Source: Candidula unifasciata
Lineage: Eukaryota > Mollusca > Gastropoda > Stylommatophora > Geomitridae
Direction: 5' to 3'
Assembly: GCA_905116865.2 (NCBI GenBank)
Contig: CAJHNH020004635.1
Coordinates: 48,501-112,500 of the forward strand
Length of the DNA stretch: 64,000 bases
Below the pieces are notes generated by a model. It did not search any database, was not told where the DNA came from, and saw only the letters and a program-made list of their open reading frames with translations. Every line of letters starts with the position of its first letter. The first letter of the stretch is position 1. Below, piece by piece: positions 1 to 36,058 of the stretch. The position numbers and the translations under genes are program-made.

Positions 1-354
1 TTTGTATACTGACTGTATAAAACATTTGACATTAAAAATGACCACTGAAAAAAAAAAATTGAAATACTTTTTCTACATTGCATGAGAGATATTATGTGCA
101 CACTGGCAGCCTCTATCATATCAGGAAATAATATGCAAATCAAACTCAACAAGTTGTCTAGACAAACCAACAAACAAAACTGAACTTAATAAAAGCTTAT
201 CAAAATAGTTGCAAACCCTATCATATGATGTTTCAAGTCAACCCGGGCATTATTTTGTTTATCGGGTGATTTTGATGTCTTCAGTTTACCATTGCTTTTG
301 AACGGCTGCACCCTTGTGCTGCTGTCAGAATCAAGCACATTGGTCTTCTACTAC
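1..354. other. AT-rich sequence, nothing recognised
   Basis: Non-coding in all frames beyond short chance ORFs. I see no repeat family shared with the rest of the window. Confidence 0.5.
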
Positions 355-1450
355 CAGTGTTGCCACTTTGGATCTTTTATATCCAAATTTAGATCTTTTT
401 CATTGCATTTAGATACTGTTTTTGACGTTTAGATAGTAAATATTTTTCTAGATTCTTTTCATATGGAGTTAGATATTTTTTTTTCTTTCATTGTCAATTT
501 AATAATTACTGTGTACAATATTACTACAAGATTTTTGTTTTGGTCTGGCACGTACATTGTGACAACTGCCATTACTTGAACTTTGAACTCTCACTGGGGT
601 CAACGCACAAATATCTGGCAGCCCCGGTACTGATTAATAAAAACTCGCGCAAATCATACTAACTTTGTTTCAACCGTATCCTCACTGTGCTGAATTTGCG
701 TTTCTTTTTCATGTGATTTAAAAAAATAATTGCTCACCTCCTTATATGGCTTTCACTTTGAAAAAACCTTTCAACATGCCAAAACTAAAGCATGAGCAAA
801 AAATTTGGAAAGAGTGGTTGCAAGATGACAAAATTAAAAACTGGGGATACGACCAAAGCTTGTTGTAAGTACTGCAAGTGTGAAATTAAAGCGAAAATAC
901 AAAACTCAAAGAGTCATGCAGATACCAAAAAAGCATAAAACTGCAGTTTCATTTAAAGATATTACACCGCTGACATCTGTTTTCAGAACTATACTGATAA
1001 ATTAATCATCAAAAGTTGAAGTATCAGTCGCAATGTTTTTAATTTGTCACTGCGAAATTTCAAACTGTGACCATTTGATCGATTTGTAAAAAATCTTGGA
1101 CTAGTTCAATTTGAAAAGTGTGGTGTAGAAGTATAGTTTAGGAACTGAATCAGCAAACAGTTAGTCTTGAAGAATTTGGCTGTAACTGGTCCTGATAATG
1201 CCTCAGTGATGGTTGGTATAAACAATGGCGTTTATGCCAAGTTGAAGGAAGCTAGCTAACCCATCGTTAATACTTATAAAATGTATGCGTCATTCATTGC
1301 AGATAGCATTATCACATGCTTCATCTTAATATTTACCAAGGAATTTGGAATACCTTATTGTTGAAACACTTTCCTGGTTTTCCAAATCATTTGTCAGACA
1401 ACAGCAATACAATACATTGAGCTCTTTCTCAACCCCTCAGAAAGCTAAAT
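355..1450 (+). pseudogene. Decayed hAT-like transposon with broken transposase
   Basis: A hAT-style terminus CAGTGTTGCCAC begins at 355. A coding relic follows. It opens MPKLKHEQK at 778 and a stop interrupts it near 868. After a frameshift, 864-945 reads as a BED-like zinc finger: CKYCKCEIKAK, then S-H-A-D-T-K-K-(H). Around 1187 the product reads GPDNASVMVGINNG, and from 1333 it reads LPRNLEYLIVETLSWFSKS. This order (BED finger, DNASVM block, LEYL block) is that of hAT-type transposases that carry an N-terminal BED finger. Several frameshifts and stops show it is dead. The 3' part and right terminus are missing after about 1450. Confidence 0.65.
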
Positions 1451-1911
1451 GTCTAGTCAGAGAGCTTGACATTGTGAGCGTTACGTATGGTTGTGTATTG
1501 GAGTCATTGGGCGCGCGCCTCTGGGTGATTAATCTGCTGTATTGTGTGTCAATTGAGTCTGCTTGTTTGCACGACACGTACGTTTGTTGTAGGAAGAAAG
1601 AAATTAGGGTGTCTGTGCTCAGGCGCGACGACACAAAGAAAACTGGTTTGTGTTTTGGGGAGGGGGGGGGGTACACGGCGCTACCTGTTTTGAAAAGGCA
1701 AAGCAGAGGGGAGGCTCGAGGGGTCTACGTTATAAAAGTGCGTAATAATAATAATGTAATATGGTTATTGCACTTCCAACTTCATGGTAAACGGTCACCC
1801 CATAGACGTTCCATGTGCTAGTGGTGGTAGGGTGGGTAGGGGAATTCCAAATGTCTTCCCTTGTGGAAAGGTTGTCACAGGCTACAGTCTCAGCAAATGC
1901 AGGTTCTTTCG
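1451..1911. other. Unassigned sequence with G-run
   Basis: The open frame of the hAT relic continues by chance to 1821 but loses resemblance after about 1450. A poly-G run lies at about 1661-1670. No family is recognised. Confidence 0.4.
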
Positions 1912-2173
1912 TAATATCCTACCCCCCAGATGACGTGACATAACAGTCCAACATTTTAGAGTTTGGTAAGACTGGGTTTCCTAGCTTTCTGATGTTTTTA
2001 ATGACCCCAAAACATCTAGAACTGGCACTAACCCCAACCGGCCTACGTCCCACAAGAGAATGAAGCCTAGGTCCCACGACTGTATGCAGCCTATCTACCA
2101 CCCACCTGAAATATTAGACTGTCCCGTGACCTATGGATTTTCCCTGTTTGGGGTAGGAAATTGAGAAAGCACC
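1912..2173 (-). mobile_element. MITE-A copy 1 (short TIR DNA element)
   Basis: About 260 bp, homologous in inverted orientation to 6382-6649 and 25370-25648. The terminal inverted repeats read CCTACCCC...GATGACGT at the left and GGGGTAGGAAA followed by AAAGCAC at the right. No coding capacity is seen. The superfamily is not assigned. Confidence 0.7.
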
Positions 2174-3023
2174 AAAATCCAATGGCATACACACGCATTA
2201 AGTGAATATGGCAGCCGCCAGAAGAGCCCAAAAAGTCCGACACTAGAGCTGACACAGGTGGGCCTGAAAACGTGAGATGTAGCCAAAAATGGAAAAAAGG
2301 GGGGGGGGGGCGGTCGGGATGGTTGAGTCCCCAGGTTTCAGCGTCCCTATGTGTTGGGGTATGATGTGGTTATGAGATATTTTGGAACATTTCTCTGATT
2401 TCATCCTGACGTTTTTCCTGATTCATGTTGTGATGGTGGTCGGTGATTATTGTAACGATAAACCTATATTTGCTTCGTTCAGACGCGTTCAATCTGTTAC
2501 TATTGATTTATGTTATCTCGCCCTTCTCTCCGCCTGTCTTGATCCGTACCATCTGTGTTGTCTTGTTGCCTATTTCTTCTGGTCAGTATGTGCTTTTTCT
2601 AATGTTTCTCGATTCTGTTTCCTTTCTTTTTCCAGCTGGTGCTACCTCTGACTGTAGATTAGGTGGCTTATTTTTCAACCCTTTCAGTACTAAAGAACTC
2701 GCCATACGTTGTTTGCTTATTCCACATACGGTATAGGTTTTGTAACTTCCTCTGCCTTACGTCTTATTATATCAACTCATTGCGTCCTATTGTTACTCCA
2801 ACATGTTTTTTCACATAGTTATACTATTTCAGCTCATTCATATTGAAAAAATGGTACTGTAAAGTGTAGCCAGGTGGGAATTTAAAAAAACATTCTGCAA
2901 TAACAAAGTTGGTACTGAAAGATTTAATTATTTATGTTTGATTACGTGGAGGCCTAACATGTGACATCTGTGCTTTCGGCGTTACTAGTGTGCTTCGCAA
3001 TTCTGAGGCTCTCCGTGGGGGTT
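2174..3023. other. Unassigned sequence
   Basis: Contains a poly-G tract at about 2298-2311 and two overlapping short frames (2382-2736) with no recognisable domain. They are probably chance ORFs. Confidence 0.4.
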
Positions 3024-3182
3024 CTAGGGCCCCCTTGTGGGGGGAAACAAGAATAGAAGAACGGATGTGCACTCAACAATCAGGTTATGGGACAAGTCTA
3101 AATTCCATAGATGGATGAACAACCAGAACGTTCCGCCGGAGTTTACAGCCGGGGAATGCGAAGAAGAAGAAAAAGCGTTCTG
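3024..3182 (+). repeat. Family C repeat, copy 1 (internally deleted)
   Basis: Begins like the other copies with a GGGCCCC-type motif and AAACAAGAATAGA, then skips the middle and resumes at GTGGATGAACAACCAGAA-like sequence. It ends in GAAGAAGAAGAAA. The same family is at 15738, 18348, 28553, 32868, 50675 and 59050. Confidence 0.75.
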
Positions 3183-4008
3183 AATTACCCGGTTCGATTC
3201 CAGCTGCTGCAATTTGGCAGCAGACCATTCTGGTTTGATTTCCACTGTAGTACCGAGTGCGGGCTGTTCATGAAACATTAGCAGATTACTGAACGTAAAA
3301 GTACCTAGTCAAACCAAAACAGTTGACACACACTGGTGTTGGCTCTTTAACATTTTGTAAAGGGTAAGCAACTAACTTAACACCCCCCCCCCCCCCAAAG
3401 AAATCGCATCCAATTTTGCATCCGAAATGAGAGCTGCCTGTACCTGATCACCCTCATCATGTAGCAGGTCCTTTACAGAACGTCGCTCTCCTCAGGGTTT
3501 ACTTGAAAGACAAAACCTCGACCTCTCGCTAGGGCTTCCTCTCGCCTAGTGATTCAGTGAACTTTCATTTTCAAGGAGTCACTTATATCCTGTGCCCATC
3601 GTCGTGTTGGTCGGCCCCTGTCCCTCCTTCCTTCTGGTACCATGCCTTCTGCTGTTATTCACCCCCCCCCCCCACCAATTTGCCATGGCGCTTGATATTA
3701 ACAAAATATTTCAGCTTTCGAGAAAAGATGATGTTTATTAGCCAATCTTACTTGATGTTCGGATCTTTCAAAATGTTAGTATTTACCTACTCATCATTAA
3801 GGTAATATACTGTATATCGTCATAATAGTTGATGTGGCTGAATAATGCTATGGCCAAGATGAAAATATGGATTTTGATAGAAATGAAATATTTCCGAAAT
3901 GTAAAGGGAAGTTCGCTCTTGTTTTTTTTAAACACCCCCCCCCCCCACCCTCTTTTTCCCCGGGGCATTTATGGTATTATCCGTTTGCAGTAAAATCGAA
4001 TATTTGAC
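3183..4008. other. Unassigned sequence with three poly-C tracts
   Basis: Poly-C runs lie near 3379-3395, 3661-3673 and 3936-3946. No coding sequence or recognised repeat was found between them. Confidence 0.4.
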
Positions 4009-4112
4009 TACTGCTACTACAACCACCGCTACCACTACTGCCGCTGTTACCACCACCACACCACCGCTACTGCTGCTGCTGCTGCTACTACTGCTGCTGC
4101 TACTACTGTCTT
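4009..4112. repeat. Compound trinucleotide repeat (ACC/ACT/GCT)
   Basis: Runs of ACT, ACC and GCT triplets change phase along the tract. It translates to poly-Thr or poly-Leu by chance. Confidence 0.9.
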
Positions 4113-4587
4113 CTGTGCATATTGATCAGTGCCCGATAATGTATTGGTCACATTATTGAATGTGAGAAACGACGCACTGCGTGTGCTTGAGTTTCTGTAA
4201 GAACTGTCAAGGATCTTGGCACCTTATCCATTTGAAAATGGTCTGCCTACTTTGTTATCAGCGTCCATCGATTTGGTCGGTGGCAGTTTAATACTTTGGT
4301 TGTAGTAGTATCTCTTTTCTTCATCTATTTTTAATAATGGAGTATCTTTGATGCCCTCTTTTATGGAAATGTGATTTTTGTTTCAATTATACAGATTTAA
4401 GAATCGACATCATAACACACCGGATACCCACAGCTGCTGCGTCTCTCGCAGCAAATGTCCTAATGCCTAGATGCTAACTGTTCTCGCAGCACACTGATAG
4501 TAAACTCGCCTTCCTTTCATACGTCCCACCTTGCCTGACCCACACCTAATTCCTCGACCATACATTCTTCTGTTATTCTAGGGTGTG

Positions 4588-4591
<4 letters not shown>
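4113..4591. other. Unassigned sequence
   Basis: No coding or repeat homology noticed. Confidence 0.4.

Positions 4592-4655
<64 letters not shown>
4592..4655. repeat. (TA)n microsatellite
   Basis: About 64 bp of uninterrupted AT dinucleotides immediately 5' of the Tigger element. Confidence 0.95.
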
Positions 4656-4656
<1 letters not shown>

Positions 4657-4699
4657 TCACCCATTTGTGTTCATATTTCATATTGTTACTCTTGCTATT

Positions 4700-5551
4700 C
4701 AGCGGAACCTCGCTTAACGAGCATAATTTGTTCGAGATACTCATTAAGCGAAATAGTCGTTATGCGAAACAGTTTTTCTCATATAAACTAATGTAAAATA
4801 CGATAATGCGACAAACTTTCCTCCAAAACTTCTTGCTATGAAACAAAATGCAACTCCATAAGCTCCTCTGTGGTCCGCTCTTGGCTGTGCTCTTTCACAA
4901 GCTCTTCGATATCACTGTTATCCACCTAAAATCCCATAGTGGCCAAAGACACAATCTCGTTGACCACAGGTTCCACAGGTACTGTCTCGACCCCTCAAAG
5001 TCACAAATCCACAACTCTCTCTGGCCAAAGCTTCTTCCAAGAAGAAGTAAGGGTTCTCTTGGTAACCCCTTCCCCCGCCTTGTCGATCATCTTGAGGAAG
5101 GCAACCCTGTCGAAGTGATTTCTCCAAAACTCTTTGAGAGTGAGGTTGGTCTCTACAGTCACATGAAAACAAAGTTCGAAGAGTGCTTTAGTGTAGAGCT
5201 TCTTAACGTTAGAAATAACTTGCTGGTCCAAGGGCTGGAGAAACGGAGTGTGTTGGGAGGCAGAAACTGGACCTTGATGAAGTTAAATTCTTCAAGGAGT
5301 TCATCTTGTTGGCCTGGAGGATTCATATACATATATCACAATATAACACAAGTTTGAGAAAATGTGTGATCGCAGGCGACACTACGATGCTACTGGAACG
5401 AGTGCTAAACAAAGACTGATGTAACATGCACACAATCCGGGACTTCCCCTCTCCTCGCCACTCGTTATGCGAAACGTTGCTCGTTAACCAAGTCATTCTT
5501 TTACAATTTGTTTTGCTCGTTATGAGAGGTGTTCGTTAAGGGAGGTTCTAC
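4700..5551 (-). mobile_element. Internally deleted Tigger (pogo-group) DNA transposon
   Basis: The left end reads CAGCGGAACCTCGCTTAACG. The right end, reverse complemented, reads CGGTAGAACCTCCCTTAACG, so the termini are inverted repeats of the Tigger type; internal stretches repeat GTTATGCGAAAC-like motifs. TA flanks the right end. The minus strand carries the transposase C-terminus: an EEFNFIKVQFLPPNT block near 5290-5240, a frameshift, then MDQQVISNVKKLYTKAL from 5231 and LKEFWRNHF, GVTKRTL and WKKLWPERVV blocks. Stops and frameshifts follow. The N-terminal DNA-binding half is absent, so it is a non-autonomous fossil. Confidence 0.85.
4900..5310 (-). pseudogene. Tigger transposase C-terminal pseudogene
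   Basis: Read on the minus strand from about 5310 to 4900. It contains the region around the last catalytic Asp of the DDE domain and the C-terminal LKEFWRNHF/WKKLWPE blocks known from TIGD1-type proteins. A frameshift lies between LPPNT and MDQQ. A TGA follows RVVDL (about 5001), after which NSDIEELVKEHSQE-like sequence continues in another frame. Confidence 0.8.
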
Positions 5552-6381
5552 CGTATTTGTAACTCTGCCAACGTCACCGAGGTGTTTATAAGGACGTGGG
5601 AAATCCATGGCATGTGCAAAAATTCGTTTAGATCCTTACATGAATGTTCAAGGTACTTGTTATTAAAGTGTGATGGCGTGAGTTTTTGAAACGGACTGTA
5701 GACTACACGCTACACTCGCCCGCACAAAGTGTAATATATCCCTTATCTGTGTTTACACATTAAATTACCAGACAGTTCCTTGGAACATAATGCCGCCTAC
5801 AGTCTCTAAAATGTATTATTTCCCTACCTGGGATTACACCCACGCCTCGTGTTTATTTTAATTGTTTGAGTAAATCTGTGAAGTAGCCTTCGTGCCAATT
5901 AAAGCTGTCTATTGACAAGCACCTTGTGTCATCTCTAATGCATGCACGACTGTTTAGGGTCGCTTGGTTTGACGTTTTTCTGTAAGCGGTACGCCAGTGT
6001 GGCTGGCGAATAAACTTGCGGGCAGATGCAGAAGATAGAAGATAAGCTCTGGATAGAAACCAACTATATGTTACATTGCACAGCTTTTATGGCGATATTT
6101 GACTCGCTGTTCTCTACGTTTCACGCTCCCGGGTGTCCGTACACTGACACTGCAGCATTACCTCACTGTGAAACCTTCCCCCTTTTATTCTCATTGATGT
6201 GTGTGCTTTGTTGTAGTGTGTGTCGTGCTGTGGTGTGTATGGCACGGAGCGGATGTTTTATAGCCGTCCCAGACGTCATGGCTAACTTTAAAAAATATGT
6301 AACTCAGTAACCGTTCTGGTGTAAGTTGTTGGAATTTGGCATGCAGCCTTTTAGTAATTATGTCCTTTTTAGAATTTTCGG
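5552..6381. other. Unassigned sequence
   Basis: No convincing coding region. A 94-codon frame at 6026-6310 has no recognisable motif and probably arises by chance. Confidence 0.4.
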
Positions 6382-6649
6382 GGCTTTAATAATATCCTAC
6401 CTCAAACAGGGGAAATCCACAGGTCACGTGGCAGTAATATTTTAGGGGGTGGTAGATAGGTTGCATGCATTTGTGGGACCTAGGCTGCACTCTCTCGTGG
6501 GACGTAGGTGGGTTGGGGTTAGGGCCAGTTCTAGATGTTTTGAGGTGTTTAATAGCCTCAGAAAGCCGGGAAACCCATTCTTACCACCCTCTAAAATGTT
6601 GGGCTGGTCTGTGACGTCATCTGAGGGGTAGGAAATTAATAAAGCACAT
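6382..6649 (+). mobile_element. MITE-A copy 2
   Basis: 268 bp. The left end GGGCTTTAATAATATCCTACC and the right end GGGGTAGGAAATTAATAAAG, followed by CAC, are inverted repeats of each other. The body contains GGACCTAGGCTGCACTCTC and is shared with the other two copies. Confidence 0.75.
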
Positions 6650-6989
6650 AATTTGTTTTTAAATGTTAACCAACTTCTCGTTTTTATTTTGTCTTGTTTG
6701 CCGTATGATTCAGAGCAAGCAGCCGAGATGCTTACAGTTAGCTGAGTAACGGGAACTGTTCAAAACACCATATTCCCCGCGTTTCTTAGGTGTTTCACTC
6801 TCAGTTGGTCATGTCCAGCGTTAGCCTCCAGTGAGTTGTGGATTTTTCATTGCATGCAGGATAGGCTGTCAAAATAATCACTGTCTGTCGCTGCACATGC
6901 AAAATGATTTCCGAACATTCTCCATGCGCATATCAATTACTGTATATTATATTTTAGTTCAGGGATACACAAGTTATTCGTCTAGTCAA
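6650..6989. other. Unassigned sequence
   Basis: Nothing recognised. Confidence 0.4.
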
Positions 6990-7172
6990 CTCCATTATTT
7001 TTTGGCTGTTATGATTTTCTAGGCAATTTTTACGTTCAGTAGTTTGCCATTTCCCTCTAAACGATACCACAGTCGAAACCAACGCAAGACACATCGTCCG
7101 CAGCTGGGATCCACCCCGGCATTACCAATTGCATTCGCAAAGCCTTAAGCCACAGACACCGACTCTGCATTA
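6990..7172 (-). mobile_element. SINE family E, copy 1 (tRNA-headed)
   Basis: Shares TTTTTTGGCTGTTATGATTTT and AGTAGTTTGCCATT with 51215-51440 and 54330-54443. On the minus strand the 5' end has a pol III-like head: the + strand CAGCTGGGATCCACC (B box, reversed) and TAAGCCACAGACACCGA (A-box side). Confidence 0.65.
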
Positions 7173-7351
7173 TTAAGGCATCCCCTTTTTGTCATTGTTG
7201 TATGCATGGTTTTTGTGTGTCTGTATGCGTATGGGGGTTGGTGGCGGTAGCTTAGAGGTTTGTGCAGTTTCTTACTGGTATGGTAGTTTTAGTTATTAAG
7301 AGTATTCAGTTGCAAGTAGATGAAGTATTCCATTTCCAGCCTATATTCATT

Positions 7352-7624
7352 AGGGAGCCGCTGTGGCATAAGGGCCAGACACTCGCCTGCCGATCGGAAG
7401 GTATTGGGTTAAGGTTCTGTTGGAGATGAATTTTTCTTTTTGTGCAAAAATGAACTTGGTTTGCAGGTCGACTTAGCTTTGAATGGGTACCAGGTGCAGT
7501 CCTGGAAAGTAAAGGCGGTTGGCGTAATGCTGACCACATCACCCTCCAAGTGCCGATTGGTCAATAAAATATAGATCAATTTCCCCAATATGCCCGAAGG
7601 CGCGGGAAAGGTCCTTTACTTTAC
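7352..7624 (+). mobile_element. SINE family B, copy 1 (full length)
   Basis: tRNA-like head AGGGAGCCGCTGTGGC with an A-box-like TGGCATAAGGG and a degenerate B box. The shared body follows (CAGGTCGACTTAGC, GGGTACCAGGTGCAGTC, AAGTAAAGGCGG, GCTGACCACATCAC, GCCGATTGGTC, AAGGCGCGGGAAAGG). The 3' tail is CTTTACTTTAC. This is the commonest SINE in the window. Confidence 0.85.
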
Positions 7625-8624
7625 ACCTTATAGGTCGCCAGGCAGGCATCACTGAACTCAACTTTCATTTGCTGATATCTTTTGTGTGTGTTTGTTTTAG
7701 ATTTCATTCTTTTCACTGATTAAAAGACTAGAAGAAATACGGGTAACCGAATGCTGCTGCTATTTGGTGCATGTCAGAAGTGGCACGACAATCTTTTAAA
7801 CTGTTATTATGACCACACAGTGTTCACCTTCACCCTAATACCACGTGCTTAACGTTCTTGACATCCGTAATAACATTAACATTTCATCCCGTGTATAAGA
7901 ATGATTTTCGTTTTTTAAACGATTTTCTTAAGTTAATACGCTTCACACACTTAAATGCACTAAAAAGAGCTGGATAACTTATTGGGAAATAGTTTATAAA
8001 TCGGAGGGAAAGTTTTAACCAGACAAATACCACGAGTGACCTTAATTAAAGCTTTTAAAAATATTTCACAAATGTGGCTCACGCAATCCTTAGTATTGTC
8101 AGCCTGTAGCTTCCTACGTCTTTCTCTGGCACTATATTCGTTATTGTTGTTTATGCTGTTATCAGCGGTTGGTCAAGTTTCATTCTGGTTCAGAGACCAA
8201 CACGCTTTATTTGTCATCTCCAGATGAAATCGATGATGCGATAAAGTCTGTCTACCTTATTTCAGATGTCTGTCTCTCAATGTATCTCGTCTGAAAACCA
8301 CACTAGTCAGCCTTCTCAGTCATTTTGTCTCAGACGTGAGTCTGCTTTCCTCAGACGGAATATTTATAGAGACTAAGGTTGACATTGATACCAAAGTATT
8401 TTGTTTTTGTGTGGGTTTATTATGAGTAAATACTGCAGCAAATACGTCACACTACGTTTAGTGGCCTCTTTGTTTATCTATCACGTTATGGAAGCTTTAC
8501 TGTTATCATCGATAACGGGAATAATATCCTGTTCTATTCCTAGGACCAAGGACGAGGTGAGAAGCGCAGTGTCGTTTGAAAGATAAAAGGGGTCGGGATT
8601 ATTGTTTGAAATGCTTTATTAGGG
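7625..8624. other. Unassigned AT-rich sequence
   Basis: No coding region or shared repeat recognised. Confidence 0.4.
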
Positions 8625-8741
8625 AAGTCGAGTTTCCAGTGGATAGCACGCCAGTTCGCTGGCCATGAGACCGGTGGTCCTGTATTTGAATCCGCTTTCA
8701 ACATGATCTCTAAAGTTGATCTGGACTCCTGGGTACTGCTT
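8625..8741 (+). mobile_element. Possible tRNA-derived SINE fragment
   Basis: TGGATAGCACG resembles an A box. TGTATTTGAATCCG, about 50 bp downstream, resembles a B box. It leads directly into the trinucleotide tract. It is a single copy in this window, so family status is inferred. Confidence 0.4.
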
Positions 8742-8990
<249 letters not shown>

Positions 8991-9465
8991 GTCTTGTGCC
9001 CTGCGTCTCCTTCTCCTCTTTTGGTGTATATAGCTTGCATGGTATGGCGTCACAATACATTCTGTCTATGTTGGCAGACCATTTGGTTGCTCTCTCTGTT
9101 TGTCATTTAGAACTTGTGCCGACTTGTTCTCCCGTAACCTCATTTCTGATGTTGTATCCCCAGGTGACTCCTGTAGCCCTTCTCATGCACATCGTTTCCA
9201 TGGTTACTAATGTTTTTGTTATGGAGTATTATAAGTGACCAGTGGTCACCATGTCTGTCACTGGATACACCAGAACAGTTTTCTTTTATGTCGTCCGCTG
9301 CCAGGAGCAATACAAGGAAAAGAACTGAAGAAACAAACATGGAAAGTGACTGAAAATAGTTACCATATTTATGTAGAGACTGCAGTGTGTTCAGGACAGA
9401 TGTGGGGTAAGAAGAGAGGGGGAGAGTGTCAAAGTTGGAGGAGGAGTAAGAGATATAGAACAAAC

Positions 9466-9467
<2 letters not shown>
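8991..9467. other. Unassigned sequence
   Basis: Short frames only; no recognised domain. Confidence 0.4.

Positions 9468-9518
<51 letters not shown>
9468..9518. repeat. (GA)n microsatellite
   Basis: About 51 bp of GA repeats followed by a short G run. Confidence 0.95.
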
Positions 9519-9524
<6 letters not shown>

Positions 9525-9621
9525 ATAGTTAGATAGAACGAATGAACATTTTTTTTTTCCAATGAGTTGAGAATTGGGCTCGGAGACCCGTCTTCAATTC
9601 TGCCCCATAGATAAATAGACA

Positions 9622-9824
<203 letters not shown>

Positions 9825-10406
9825 GGAGAGAGAATAGACTGTTTTTAAAGGGTTGAGAATTTGGCACACTGACCACTATGACTATCAGGTTTCAAGTGTA
9901 TACATTGCTTATGACACATGACATAATCATGACATACATTTTTTAAACAGCTAATAGTATACATCCTCTGCACTATACATCATCTACAACAGCTAAGTCT
10001 TAACTGCAGCCGCTGGTATGTTCTTGAATAATACCTTCATTCTTTTGTCCTCTCACCTACACGATCGCTACATTAGAAACCCTAACAACAGATGTTTCAT
10101 ATTCTTTGCTGCACACTCAAGACAGAAACAATGCGGTGGTGTTGTAGTCATTTTTTTTTTACCCCACGTGTGTAAGGCGTTTGTAAGGGTGTGTCCATAT
10201 TATTATGTCTTGTGTACTGTCTGTCAGTCATCTATGACAGTTGATGAGACTCCAGTCTATGGATTTTGTTGCTGTCCGAGATATTCTGGTGTTGGAGGTA
10301 ATTAAGTCTGATGGATTAGCTGATGTGGCTCCTCTAGGTGGTGAGCCACTTTTCAGTAAAACTGACATGAGGAAAACAGGGCAGATATCCATACCTTGAG
10401 AGACTT
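9825..10406. other. Unassigned sequence
   Basis: No gene seen. A poly-G tract follows at about 10407-10428. Confidence 0.4.
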
Positions 10407-10522
10407 TATTGGGGGGGGGGGGGGGGGGAGTAAGCATTTGTATGTGAGATTTTGGACGATATTCAGCACTGAGAGTAAAGCATAGAAGTGCTTTTATTCA
10501 GGTTGCAGTTGGCACTATTGGC

Positions 10523-10695
10523 AAGTAAAAGTAAAGGTCTCTTTTCCACACCTTTAGGCGTATAGGGCATAAAGGACTAGACCTATATTTTTATAGACTA
10601 ATCAGCACAAGATGGGTGATATGGTCATCATCACGCCGGCCACTTTTACTTCCTGGGACTGAACCTGGAACCAACTTAAGGCTGGGTCGGCCTAG
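10523..10695 (-). mobile_element. SINE family B, copy 2 (5'-truncated)
   Basis: Reverse orientation. AAGTAAAAGTAAAGG tail, CACACCTTTAGGCGTATAGG, TATAGACTAATCAGCACAAG, CATCACGCCGGCC, GGCTGGGTCGGCCTAG. The tRNA head is missing. Confidence 0.85.
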
Positions 10696-12023
10696 TACTA
10701 TTGGCAAGGGAACTGTTTATTTGCTACTAACGATGGGGTCGGAAAAGTTATTTCCCCTCAAGGAACCACACTCCTTATTGCTGACTCCTTATTACTGTTC
10801 TGCACAACCCAGTAATAGAGGGTGTGTTTTCTCACTGTTAAACAATACTTAATACTACAACTAAATAGGTTCTGGTTACAACAGCGAGATAATTTGCCAA
10901 TGCCATCTACAAAAATTAAAAGCATCTTCGAAATCTGAAACAATGAAAGGGTGAGAGGAGTGGGCAGAAGCAAGTGGTGCTCGGATATTTTATGATGGCT
11001 TGCTACGTATGAATGACAGGCAACTCCTTACAGCTGATCTGAGCTTTAATTTAATCACGACACTTGATGATGATGCTTATAATGGTCATGGCAATCATTC
11101 AGTTCTTCGAGCTGTCACCAAGTATCTTTCTCACTAACATTTTATTAATACACTATGGCCTTATTGCCACCGTCTTGAACCTTCCATTTGAGTTCTCTAT
11201 TGTACAGCCTGTGTCACATCACACTTGAAATAACTTCACATGTATGGTATGTACTTATGACACTTAAAGCCTTTGTTTAATGAATTCACATATACAGTGT
11301 AAATTAAAAAACAACAAAATATTGTCTCCTTATGGTCAGAACATTATGTACAGAGTATCTCCAAAATGCACACACTTTGAATAATTTAAATGTGTTTCAA
11401 ACAAAACAAAACAATGAGGGGGAGGATATAGGAACAAACTTTTACATAGCAGATGTTATCAACAAAAACCATAGCAAGTGGAAGAGTATACTCCTTGTTA
11501 TTGCGATTTTTGTGGATAAAGACTGTTATGTTTTTGTGTCTTTTCTTTCCTCCTTTCCTAACCTTGTTAAGCTTTTTAGTCACAGTTCATTTGATTAATT
11601 TCTTGATACTACCTTGATAAATGTGCATACATTTTGGGGAAATTACATGTGAGTGGCAACTGTTCCATTCCATGATGCTAAATGGCAAAAGTGGACACTG
11701 ATGATAATGATATATGTTTGTGGGAGGAAAAGGGGAAAGGGGATGGGGTGAGGGCTTGAACAGTTCTGCCTTTTAATATGAAGGAGACAGTACACATATA
11801 TGGTAGTTGATGTGAACCTCAGTGTTTCTCTCTGTATCATCTTCAAGGCTTGGCACTTTTTCAGTCAGTGTGTATGTATCAACATGTTTTTAACAAGGTT
11901 ATTGTTAGCCAGCAGTACTGTATTGATTTCAGCCACTTCTGAGAATTGTGGCATCAGGTGGTTGTTACCAGCTATCTCTAATCTTTATAACTTCTTCATG
12001 TATGCCTTTTTTTTATTTGACAG
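10696..12023. other. Upstream flank of PACSIN; no promoter recognised
   Basis: AT-rich, with only short chance ORFs and no shared repeats. Upstream non-coding exons or a promoter of PACSIN could lie here or further left. I cannot identify a TATA/Inr pair with confidence. Confidence 0.4.
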
Positions 12024-12129
12024 AGGTAAACACACGGAAACAGCAGTTGAGGAAATACATATTGTGTGGTGGTTTTGAAGACCAAAGCTCTAGTTCAGTG
12101 TGTAGTTTCTAATTATTTCACTTGTGACA
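12024..12129 (+). other. Putative 5' UTR part of the first coding exon
   Basis: A T-rich tract (CTTTTTTTTATTTGACAG) ends at 12023 and would make a good splice acceptor. The ATG lies 106 bp downstream. This implies at least one upstream non-coding exon (inference). Confidence 0.45.

Positions 12130-36058
<23,929 letters not shown>

Noticed and set aside
2382..2736. Overlapping hydrophobic ORFs (89 and 97 codons)
   Set aside because: No start or splice context, no domain, and T-rich composition explains the hydrophobic translation.
4848..5357. 169-codon + strand ORF
   Set aside because: It is the shadow of the Tigger transposase relic, whose recognisable residues are on the minus strand.
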